NCBI GenBank assembly: GCA_902767175.1
Contig: CACXGH010000031.1
Coordinates: 1-6,150, forward strand
Source of the DNA: an uncultured Ruminococcus sp.
GTDB taxonomy: Bacteria; Bacillota; Clostridia; Oscillospirales; Acutalibacteraceae
Direction: 5' to 3'
Length of the DNA stretch: 6,150 bases
Shown: positions 1-5,980 of the stretch, in pieces
Position numbering within the stretch: position 1 is the stretch's first letter
Layout of the letters: each line of letters starts with the position of its first letter
The notes under the pieces: generated by a model
What the model saw: only the letters and a program-made list of their open reading frames with translations
The model's database searches: none
What the model was told of the DNA's origin: nothing
Translations under genes and position numbers: made by a program

Positions 1-75
1 AGGAGCTAAAGCTCCCCGACGTCTGTTGACGGCGTCGCTCGCTCCAATCAAGCGAGCTTGTTGGAGCTTTGCTCC
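1..75. repeat. Cluster of short GC-rich palindromes (hairpin-repeat element, left copy)
   Basis: Almost every base can pair. GGAGCT/AGCTCC at 2-7 and 10-15 has a 2-nt loop. CGACG at 17-21 pairs with CGTCG at 33-37. GCTCCAA at 41-47 plus CAAG at 49-52 pairs with CTTG at 57-60 plus TTGGAGC at 61-67, giving 11 bp with one bulged T. GGAGC/GCTCC at 63-67 and 71-75 has a TTT loop. GC content is clearly above the flanking AT-rich DNA. The block is probably a dispersed intergenic palindromic repeat, and a similarly built block lies at 6086-6148. No coding function is visible. The element may continue beyond the left edge. Confidence 0.55.
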
Positions 76-104
76 TTGTTTAATATTCTGCTTTTTCATA
101 ATAT

Positions 105-148
105 GCCTGCATGGACCATCTGTGCAGGCCTTTTGTATATTTTTTTTC
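105..148 (+). terminator. Rho-independent terminator of a gene left of the window
   Basis: GCCTGCA at 105-111 pairs perfectly with TGCAGGC at 123-129 around an 11-nt loop, and a T-rich run (131-148) follows directly. The T-run lies only on the right, so it ends + strand transcription coming from outside the window. It insulates the operon promoter at 266-294 from upstream transcription. Confidence 0.75.
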
Positions 149-253
149 ATTACTTGGAATTTTGTTTGTTTTAATTGTTTTTTTGAATAAGAAATGCTTA
201 TGATTATTGTCGTTTATGAATATAAATGCGGAGATTGGCAGGCTTCAATTGTT

Positions 254-321
254 GAAAATACGGTGTTGACCTAAGCGAAAAATAATGGTATAGTTAAACT
301 TATGGGAAAATACGGTTTTGA
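254..321. promoter_or_regulatory. 16-bp direct repeat bracketing the operon promoter (candidate operator pair)
   Basis: GAAAATACGGTGTTGA at 254-269 and GAAAATACGGTTTTGA at 306-321 match at 15 of 16 positions. They are offset by 52 bp, close to five helical turns. The first copy runs into the -35 box (266-271); the second lies just after the predicted transcription start. A regulator bound to both copies would sit on one face of the DNA and could block or loop the promoter. The repeat is directly visible; the operator role is inferred. Confidence 0.4.
266..294 (+). promoter_or_regulatory. Sigma-A promoter of the flippase/glycosyltransferase operon
   Basis: The -35 is TTGACC (266-271) and the -10 is TATAGT (289-294), separated by exactly 17 bp. 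TGG directly before the -10 makes it an extended -10 (TGN) element. The expected transcription start is about 301-302, leaving a short 5' leader before the ATG at 355. It is the only good + strand promoter I see ahead of the three closely spaced genes, so it probably drives all of them. Confidence 0.75.
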
Positions 322-355
322 TGTCAGCTATGTCAGCGTTCAAGGGGTGATGTAA
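302..355 (+). CDS. Possible 17-residue leader peptide, coupled to the next gene
   Basis: An ATG at 302 opens a frame encoding MGKYGFDVSYVSVQGVM. Its TAA (353-355) overlaps the ATG of the flippase-like gene by one base (TAATG), a usual arrangement for translational coupling. The ATG falls almost exactly where the promoter predicts the transcription start, so the ORF would be read from a leaderless mRNA; it has no Shine-Dalgarno sequence. It contains a tandem ATGTCAGC repeat (321-328 and 330-337) and the right copy of the promoter-flanking repeat. I recognise no homologue. So short an open frame can occur by chance, hence the low confidence. Confidence 0.22.
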   Translation: MGKYGFDVSYVSVQGVM

Positions 356-1437
356 TGAGTGATACAAAACGAAAAAGATCTTCTATCCCATGGGGATTGA
401 TCTTTAATCTTTTTATTATATGTCTTACTATAGGACTTGTAGTATTTTTTATTTTCTCTGAAGACGGACTTATAGATCTGCTCAACAGCGGACTTGAAAT
501 AAATGTTATATGGCTTATAATTGCCCTGTTCATGCATTTTCTTAATATAGGACTTGATGCCTCGGTCATATACCTGTTTGTCAAGCGGAGTACGCCTGAG
601 TTTACGGTATGGAAGGCTGTAATTGTCTCTATGGTTGGACAATTCTACTGTGCCGTTACCCCGAGCGCTTCCGGCGGACAGCCGATGCAGATACTTACAA
701 TGACAAGAATGGGCGTAAAGGGCGCTAACGGAACTGCGGCGCTTATACAGAAATTCCTCGTCTGGCAGTTTACGCTTACAGGCTACAGTATTGCCGCAAT
801 GGCACTGAGGTTTTCCATGTTTGTGCAGAACCTCGATTTTGCGATGTGGGTGCTTACCATAATAGGCTTTATCGGTCAGGTACTTACAATATTAGTTCTG
901 CTGCTTGCGTCCTTCAATAAGACCTTTACGGCAAAGGTCATAGGCGGTATCTTTAAATTCCTCGGAAAGATACATCTTATGAAAAATGTCAGCGAAAAAA
1001 TAAAAAAGCTTGACGAGACACTTACGAGCTTTCATAACTGCAATAAGGATCTTAATAAGGATAAGGCACTTGTTGTAAAAGTATATGTTATTACATTTAT
1101 ACAGCTTACCGTTCTGTTCCTCGTGCCGTACTGCATAGCAAAATCTTTCGGCAAGGACGGTGTGCAGATGTTCGATATGATCTGTGCACAGTCATTTGTA
1201 AGCATGGTATCGGGGCTTGTTCCGCTTCCGGGAGGCTCGGGCGCTGCCGAATACTGTTTCAGCGCTTTCTTCGGATCAATATTCGATGAAGCTACTATAA
1301 AGTCCGCTATCCTTATATGGAGGACTATTACCTATTACCTTACGATAATAGTATCACTGCCGTTTGCCGCTGTCAGAAAAAAGAAAAACGGCAGCGATGA
1401 CTCAGACAAAAAAACAACAGAGTCTGTTGTCGGATAA
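355..1437 (+). CDS. LPG-synthase-TM / UPF0104 family flippase-like membrane protein
   Basis: The 360-residue product is an integral membrane protein. Hydrophobic segments lie near residues 13-34, 49-76, 86-103, 136-158, 163-186, 240-262, 278-300 and 314-341, with a basic N-terminus (KRKR) and a charged, hydrophilic C-terminal tail (341-360). Two signature motifs of the family are visible: PSASGGQPMQ at 103-112 and GLVPLPGGSGAAE at 287-299. This fold forms the flippase part of MprF, but the soluble lysyl-transferase domain of MprF is absent and the length fits the stand-alone family. Stand-alone members often sit beside glycosyltransferases, as here, and are thought to act on lipids or lipid-linked glycans; the substrate is unknown. 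The start is supported by AGGGGTGAT at 343-351. It is the first gene of the operon, 24 bp before the next. Confidence 0.85.
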   Translation: MSDTKRKRSSIPWGLIFNLFIICLTIGLVVFFIFSEDGLIDLLNSGLEINVIWLIIALFMHFLNIGLDASVIYLFVKRSTPEFTVWKAVIVSMVGQFYCAVTPSASGGQPMQILTMTRMGVKGANGTAALIQKFLVWQFTLTGYSIAAMALRFSMFVQNLDFAMWVLTIIGFIGQVLTILVLLLASFNKTFTAKVIGGIFKFLGKIHLMKNVSEKIKKLDETLTSFHNCNKDLNKDKALVVKVYVITFIQLTVLFLVPYCIAKSFGKDGVQMFDMICAQSFVSMVSGLVPLPGGSGAAEYCFSAFFGSIFDEATIKSAILIWRTITYYLTIIVSLPFAAVRKKKNGSDDSDKKTTESVVG

Positions 1438-1461
1438 AAGCCGTTTGACGGAGGAGATACT

Positions 1462-2403
1462 ATGGATAATGCTATTCCTCTTATAAGTGTTGTAATTCCT
1501 GCTTATAACTGCGGCGTGATGTTTGATAAATGTCTCGCTTCATTGAAAAACCAGAGCTTTGACAGCTTTGAGGTGATAATAGTAAATAACCGTTCGACTG
1601 ACGGCACTGCCGAAAAAGCACGCAGGCTTGCAGGTGAGGACGAAAGATTCCGTGTGACGGATAATATGCAGGGCAGGGCAGGAGCCGCAAGAAATGTCGG
1701 CATAGGTCTTGCAAGAGGTGAATATATCGCCTTTATTGACGGAGACGACTGTGTCTCAGAGCAGTATCTTGAAAAGCTCTACAGGGCAGCGGCAGATAAT
1801 GACGCTGATGTTTCGGTATGCGGATTTGATTATTACTTTCTCAATACGGGAAGCGTAAAGAAGGGTCTTTCCGCAAGCGACAGAGTATATACGAGAGATG
1901 AAGCTCTCGGTCTGCTTTTGCAGGATACAAAAATAAAATTCTATCTTTGGGGAAAGCTTTGGAGAAGAAGTCTTTTTACAGAGTATGATATCAGCATTCC
2001 AGATATGTATTATGAGGATGCGGCTGTTACTCCAAGGCTTTTTTGGTATGCCAATAAGGTCGCATCTGTTGATTACTGCGGCTATCACTATACCCGTGCT
2101 TTTTCAAAGTACACTGAGGTCAGAATGACTGCAGAGAGGGTAAATGACTATATAAATACCGTCCCGATGATCCGACTGTTTCTTGAACAGCAGGGCTGTT
2201 ATGAGAAATTCAGAAAGAAAATGAGAGTTCATGTTTTTCATGTGTATTTTGCTGTTCCCTCAGTGGTAAAGCAAAGCTCACAGAGCAGCAAAAGACCTGA
2301 CCGTGAAAACATAAGGAGAGCGAGGGCAAAGATCAGACTCAGTCTGAAGCTTAGTCCCGATAGACTGAAAAGGCTTGACCTGAGCAAGCCGGTCGTAGAA
2401 TAA
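1462..2403 (+). CDS. Family 2 glycosyltransferase (first of a tandem pair)
   Basis: The 313-residue product has an N-terminal GT-A domain of glycosyltransferase family 2. Visible landmarks are ISVVIPAYN at 8-16, the nucleotide-binding loop VNNRSTDGT at 41-49, GRAGAARNVGI at 71-81, the metal/sugar-phosphate motif FIDGDD at 91-96, and YED at 184-186 near the usual catalytic-base position. It should transfer a sugar from a nucleotide-sugar donor at the inner membrane face; donor and acceptor cannot be read from the sequence. The loop has NN where the paralogue has ND and many relatives have DD, so donor contacts may differ. The C-terminal part (250-313) is basic and helical-looking, suited to peripheral membrane attachment (inference). 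GGAGGAG at 1450-1456, 5 nt before the ATG, fixes the start. It lies 24 bp after the flippase-like gene. Confidence 0.9.
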   Translation: MDNAIPLISVVIPAYNCGVMFDKCLASLKNQSFDSFEVIIVNNRSTDGTAEKARRLAGEDERFRVTDNMQGRAGAARNVGIGLARGEYIAFIDGDDCVSEQYLEKLYRAAADNDADVSVCGFDYYFLNTGSVKKGLSASDRVYTRDEALGLLLQDTKIKFYLWGKLWRRSLFTEYDISIPDMYYEDAAVTPRLFWYANKVASVDYCGYHYTRAFSKYTEVRMTAERVNDYINTVPMIRLFLEQQGCYEKFRKKMRVHVFHVYFAVPSVVKQSSQSSKRPDRENIRRARAKIRLSLKLSPDRLKRLDLSKPVVE

Positions 2404-2407
2404 CAAT

Positions 2408-2416
2408 GAGGTGATC
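2408..2416 (+). promoter_or_regulatory. Ribosome binding site that fixes a TTG start
   Basis: GAGGTGATC at 2408-2416 is a nine-base perfect match to the complement of the 16S rRNA 3' end. It lies just before TTG at 2419-2421, with 8 nt between GAGG-core and start. The next in-frame ATG is far inside the catalytic domain, and the nearby ATG at 2406 is out of frame and hits a stop at once. The TTG is therefore the credible start. Confidence 0.85.
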
Positions 2417-2418
2417 GT

Positions 2419-3411
2419 TTGAATAATACTCCTAAGATATCCGTAGTCGTACCGATATATAAGGTCGAGAAATTTCTGAAAAGATGTCTTAAATCAATAC
2501 AGGCACAGACATTTACGGATTTTGAGGTACTGATAATAAATGACGGCTCTCCGGACAGAAGCCCTCAGATAGCGGAAGAATTCTGCAAGACTGACGACAG
2601 GTTTTTTCTGTACCATAAGGAAAACGGAGGTCTCTCAGATGCAAGAAACTACGGTATAGAGAGGGCAAAAGGGGAGTATATCTCCTTTATCGACAGTGAC
2701 GACCATGTTCATAAGGACTTCCTTAAGGCTATGTATGACCTGTGCGAAAAGTACGGGGCAGACATGGGATACTGCAAATATATGTATTCTTATTTCAATA
2801 CAGGAATAAAGCTGCCAAGACCTTCCAAAGCAAAGGCAGGAGAAATGGACAGAGATAAGGCACTCAACGGTCTTATTCGAGACAGTATGTTCCAGAGCTA
2901 TGCATGGAACAAGCTCTATAAGACAAAGCTTTTTACGGAAAATAATATAAGATACCCTTATATGTATTTTGAGGATATAGCTACCAGCGGACGTCTTTTA
3001 TATAAGTCGAACAAGCTTGCTGTCTGTTCAAGACACCTGTATTATTATGAAAAACGCTTCGGCAGCATTGTCGGCACTATGAATGCCGAGAAGATAAGCG
3101 ACTATTGGAGGTCGATCCTCTCCGAGAGAAACTATTTTCAGTATATCGGCGAATACGACAGATATAAGGACTCTATTCTTGATTTTGCCAAAAAGGCTCA
3201 TGCAATAAATATATATTCGATCATACGCCAGCATATTCTTAATTTTGACTTCCGCAAGATGAAGTATAATCTTGATACCAACAAGGATATTTACCTCTAC
3301 ATAACCTCTGATGAATATGTGGCGGTTGACGGTATACCGGAGATACCATACAAGCTTGTTCAGCCCGGACGGCGCCCCAAAAAGAACAAAGAAAAGAAAT
3401 ATAAAATATAA
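2419..3411 (+). CDS. Family 2 glycosyltransferase (second of a tandem pair, TTG start)
   Basis: The 330-residue product is a GT-A fold family 2 glycosyltransferase with textbook motifs: ISVVVPIYKVEKFL at 7-20, INDGSPDRS at 40-48, NGGLSDARNYGI at 69-80, FIDSDD at 90-95, and YFED at 183-186. It is a paralogue of the preceding gene: motif spacing is nearly identical, the ED pair falls at 185-186 in both, and shared stretches include FNTG/LNTG near 127-129 and LFTE near 171-174. The tail (316-330, PGRRPKKNKEKKYKI) is strongly basic, consistent with binding acidic membrane lipid. It probably adds a second sugar to the same acceptor pathway (inference). It starts 15 bp after the previous stop and is the last gene of the operon. 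Donor and acceptor are unknown. Confidence 0.9.
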   Translation: MNNTPKISVVVPIYKVEKFLKRCLKSIQAQTFTDFEVLIINDGSPDRSPQIAEEFCKTDDRFFLYHKENGGLSDARNYGIERAKGEYISFIDSDDHVHKDFLKAMYDLCEKYGADMGYCKYMYSYFNTGIKLPRPSKAKAGEMDRDKALNGLIRDSMFQSYAWNKLYKTKLFTENNIRYPYMYFEDIATSGRLLYKSNKLAVCSRHLYYYEKRFGSIVGTMNAEKISDYWRSILSERNYFQYIGEYDRYKDSILDFAKKAHAINIYSIIRQHILNFDFRKMKYNLDTNKDIYLYITSDEYVAVDGIPEIPYKLVQPGRRPKKNKEKKYKI

Positions 3412-3416
3412 AATCA

Positions 3417-3456
3417 AAAAAGCTTCGCAGGCACTATAAAGTCTGCGAAGCTTTTT
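3417..3456. terminator. Bidirectional rho-independent terminator between convergent genes
   Basis: AAAAAGCTTCGCAG at 3417-3430 pairs perfectly over 14 bp with CTGCGAAGCTTTTT at 3443-3456. The 12-nt loop contains a further ACT/AGT pairing. The A-run on the left and T-run on the right give a U-tract in either direction, so the element can end the + strand operon (stop at 3411) and the - strand glucosidase gene, whose stop codon begins 2 bases away. Confidence 0.92.
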
Positions 3457-3457
3457 A

Positions 3458-5458
3458 TTACTTTGTCAGAGTTGTATAATGAGCTGAATCTGTACTTCGT
3501 GAAATGCCGTCGTCCTCGTAAAGCACATAGCTTGCAGGCTCATCGCTGTACGAAAGCAGCTCAAGCCTTGAGCTGTCGGACTTATCGGTGCATTGTGCAG
3601 GCTCACAAAGAGGAAGAAGCTTATTCTTCCTGATAAATACAGGCACCTCTTCGAGTCCTGCGTTGATATAGTGTATACCCTTTGAAAGAAGCTCTGTACG
3701 CTCGGTTTTTGCGTCTTTAAAGATGACAAGCCGCATATCCTCGGGAAGATATACATACCTTCCTGCGGCATTCTGCTCATAGATCGGTGAAACCATTATG
3801 CTTTCACCGATAAAGAGCTGATCCTCTGTTCGTCTTGCCATTTCATCATCGGGAAATTCAAAGCCTAACGGTCTGATCATCATATCATCGTTAAGGCAGG
3901 CTTTCATATACTCGCTGTAAAGATATGGAATAAGTCTGTAGCGGAGTGAGATGATACCCTTGAAAGCTTTGGTATCACCCATATTATAGCATTCCTGAGG
4001 TCTTGTTCCGAAGGCACTGTGGTCACGCATAAGCGGAGTGAAAATTCCGAAGGCGAGCCAGCGAAGAAGAAGATCTCTTGTGCAGTTCGTGCCGAAGCCT
4101 CCGAGATCTGCTCCGCTGTAAAGAAAACCGCACATATTGAGCGAGGGCATCATCTTGATGTTGAGAAGTATATGAGACCACCACGACTGATTATCGCCTG
4201 TCCATATACCGCCAAAGCGGTGCATTCCTATATATGACGAGCGTGAGAAGAGAAGTACCCTCTTGTCGGGAGAAAGCTCCTCGAATGCTTCTGCGGCTGC
4301 CTTTGTCATATTATAGCCGTAAAGATTATGTACCTTTTCATGATTGACCTGTTTGCCGTCAATGTTATGGTAAATGGCGGCATAGTCCTTTCTGCGGTTA
4401 TTCAGTCCGCTGAGCCTTCCGCCAAGCTCAAAGAATTTATTCGGATCGTTGCTTGAGAAATCGAAGCTCTTTAAATAGTCGACAGCCTCCCTGACACCCT
4501 CGTCTGTATAGAACATTGCAGGCTCATTCATATCGTTCCAGAAGCCCTCTATTCCGTAATCAAGCAGTACCTTGTATTTGCTGCCAAACCATTTTCTTGC
4601 ATCGGGATTCAGAAAATCGGGAAAATGAGTCCTTCCGGGCCATACTCCTGCGGCAAAGTCAGTACCGTCCTTCCTCTTACAGAAGTATCCTTTTTCCTTA
4701 CCCTCCTCATATATATCATATCCGTCCTCTATCTTGACTCCTGCGTCAATTATAGGTACAAGGCGGATACCCATGTCCTTCATTTCTCTGACGAAGCTTT
4801 TAAACTCAGGAAAGCGTTCATTACTTACGGTAAAGTCCTTATAGCCCTCCATATAATCTATATCAAGGTATATTGCGTCAAGTGGTATCTCGTTCTCTCT
4901 GTATTTTTGGGCTACTTTCCGAACATCATCAGCGGTATAATAGCTCCAGCGGCTTTGCTGAAAGCCGAAAGCCCATTTAGGGGCAATATAGCTTTTTCCG
5001 ATGATCTTTCTGAACTGTCTGACTATATCATAACTGTTTTCGCCCTCAATAATATAAAGAACAAGGTCGTCTGCTGAGCAGCAGATATTCAGCTTATCTG
5101 TCTCGGTATAGCCTATGTCAAAGGTAATAGCTGCACCGCAGTCGATAAAAATACCGAAGCTTTTATTTCCGCTGATAATAAGGAAATTATGGGAGCCGTA
5201 AAGAGAGCGTTTTTCCTCTGTGTGATACGGATCGTCACTGTTGAAGCTTTCGTAGATATGTCCTCTTTTGTTTATTCCTCTCGGTGCTTCTCCGAGACCA
5301 TATACTATGTCATTGTCATCAAGGCTGCATGAAAAACACAGCCTTTTCTCTTTATCACGACTCTCGCTCAGCAAAGTGAGACTGTCGCTGCAGGGGCTTA
5401 TGTCTGCAATAACTGCGCCTGTTTCAATTGGGGTTCCGTACAGATACTTTTTTATCAT
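3458..5458 (-). CDS. Glycoside hydrolase family 31 alpha-glucosidase, cytoplasmic
   Basis: The 666-residue enzyme hydrolyses alpha-glucosidic ends of oligosaccharides with retention of configuration. It has an N-terminal beta-sandwich domain (about 1-155), a catalytic (beta/alpha)8 barrel (about 160-520) and C-terminal beta domains. Catalytic residues are visible: nucleophile D309 in WNDMNEP (307-313) and acid/base D422 in WTGDN (419-423). D199 in YLDIDY, GADLGGFG (449-456) and H480 in RDH line the -1 subsite. From memory it is nearly colinear with the B. obeum alpha-glucosidase of 663 residues (D307, D420), including the same ends. W171 matches that enzyme's W169, linked to a preference for alpha-1,6 linkages, so isomaltose-type substrates are likely. 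There is no signal peptide. AAAGGAG (+ strand 5466-5472) sits 7 nt before the ATG; its GGAG could pair weakly with CTCC just before the start. Confidence 0.95.
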   Translation of the reverse strand: MIKKYLYGTPIETGAVIADISPCSDSLTLLSESRDKEKRLCFSCSLDDNDIVYGLGEAPRGINKRGHIYESFNSDDPYHTEEKRSLYGSHNFLIISGNKSFGIFIDCGAAITFDIGYTETDKLNICCSADDLVLYIIEGENSYDIVRQFRKIIGKSYIAPKWAFGFQQSRWSYYTADDVRKVAQKYRENEIPLDAIYLDIDYMEGYKDFTVSNERFPEFKSFVREMKDMGIRLVPIIDAGVKIEDGYDIYEEGKEKGYFCKRKDGTDFAAGVWPGRTHFPDFLNPDARKWFGSKYKVLLDYGIEGFWNDMNEPAMFYTDEGVREAVDYLKSFDFSSNDPNKFFELGGRLSGLNNRRKDYAAIYHNIDGKQVNHEKVHNLYGYNMTKAAAEAFEELSPDKRVLLFSRSSYIGMHRFGGIWTGDNQSWWSHILLNIKMMPSLNMCGFLYSGADLGGFGTNCTRDLLLRWLAFGIFTPLMRDHSAFGTRPQECYNMGDTKAFKGIISLRYRLIPYLYSEYMKACLNDDMMIRPLGFEFPDDEMARRTEDQLFIGESIMVSPIYEQNAAGRYVYLPEDMRLVIFKDAKTERTELLSKGIHYINAGLEEVPVFIRKNKLLPLCEPAQCTDKSDSSRLELLSYSDEPASYVLYEDDGISRSTDSAHYTTLTK

Positions 5459-5503
5459 GGAGGTGCTCCTTTCGCAGATAGTTTTTAAGGTATTGTACCA
5501 TAA

Positions 5504-5531
5504 ATCATAACAAAAATCTACAATTTGTAAA
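5504..5531 (-). promoter_or_regulatory. Candidate promoter of the GH31 gene
   Basis: Reading the - strand, TTTACA (complement of 5526-5531) is followed after 16 bp by TATGAT (complement of 5504-5509), preceded by TGT, giving an extended -10. A second possible -10, TACAAT with TGG before it, lies at 5492-5497 but lacks a good -35. Either gives a short leader ending at the ATG at 5458. No classical catabolite-repression (cre) site was recognised nearby. Confidence 0.5.
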
Positions 5532-5560
5532 TAATATTTTGGATAAATTATCTCAGGATA

Positions 5561-5628
5561 AAATAATACCGCAGCTTACATTCAGGATTTCCCTTCAAAA
5601 TCCTTGCTGCAGGCTGCGGTTATTATTT
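5561..5628. terminator. Large terminator-like hairpin upstream of the GH31 promoter
   Basis: AAATAATACCGCAGC at 5561-5575 pairs with GCTGCGGTTATTATTT at 5613-5628 over 15 bp with one bulged T. The interior carries a second stem, GGATTT/AAATCC at 5585-5590 and 5598-5603. AT-rich ends flank a GC-rich core on both sides, as in bidirectional terminators, though the T-runs are interrupted. It would stop - strand transcription arriving from the right before the GH31 promoter. A second small hairpin, ACAGAA/TTCTGT at 5639-5644 and 5652-5657, lies beside it. An alternative partner for GCAGC exists at 5606-5610. Confidence 0.55.
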
Positions 5629-5677
5629 GCATCAAATAACAGAAAGGCCCGTTCTGTCTATTTATTGTGCAGTTATA

Positions 5678-5706
5678 ATCTTACAATAATTTGAAAAAAA
5701 TGTCAA
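5678..5706 (-). promoter_or_regulatory. Orphan - strand promoter with consensus -35
   Basis: On the - strand, a perfect TTGACA (complement of 5701-5706) is followed after exactly 17 bp by TAAGAT (complement of 5678-5683), four of six matches to the -10 consensus. Transcription would start near 5670 and run leftward into the hairpins at 5639-5657 and 5561-5628. No protein gene begins between them, so the product would be either a roughly 110-nt RNA or an extended leader for the GH31 gene. Confidence 0.4.
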
Positions 5707-5980
5707 TAAATCATCAGAAAAGTTTTAAAAAAAATCTGTGAAAATTAATGCTCTTGTTTTGTATTTATTTCCTAATGGGAACAATATGACAATTTTCTCG
5801 AAAAAAGAGAAAGATATCACAGAAAAATTTAATTAATATTTTTACAAAAAAACTGTCAAAAAAACCATTGACAAGATTAAAATACAAAATGTTGTTTTTA
5901 AAGACAAAACGGTAACAAAAGGTTACAAAAATTTCAATGTTGAAAACTATGAAAAGTATTCCACAACCGAAAACAGCGAT
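5707..5980. other. AT-rich intergenic DNA without a recognisable gene
   Basis: The stretch is rich in A- and T-runs and has no ORF with a ribosome binding site on either strand. Visible structure includes an inverted repeat, TGTCAA at 5854-5859 and TTGACA at 5868-5873. GGTAACAAAA/GGTTACAAAA (5911-5930) is a 10-bp tandem repeat that also contains GTAAC/GTTAC as a palindrome. TTCAA-TG-TTGAA lies at 5933-5944, and TATTCCACA (5957-5965) is a weak match to a DnaA box. It could be the control region of a gene beyond the right edge. Confidence 0.5.

Noticed and set aside
194..274. 26-codon + strand ORF (MLMIIVVYEYK...) upstream of the operon promoter
   Set aside because: It has no ribosome binding site or promoter, and its end overlaps the -35 box; chance is the simpler explanation.
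3028..3417. 129-codon - strand ORF opposite the second glycosyltransferase
   Set aside because: It is antisense to a well-supported gene, with a low-complexity hydrophobic translation and no family resemblance.
4625..5077. 150-codon + strand ORF inside the GH31 gene
   Set aside because: It is antisense to a gene with intact catalytic motifs, has no recognisable domain or Shine-Dalgarno sequence, and looks like a codon-usage shadow.
5674..5679. Perfect TATAAT on the + strand
   Set aside because: The hexamer 17 bp upstream (GTTCTG) is not a -35 and there is no TGN extension; the same DNA fits a - strand promoter better.
5794..5812. TTTCTC/GAGAAA hairpin
   Set aside because: It is a short AT-rich stem with no T-run, and is common by chance in DNA of this composition.
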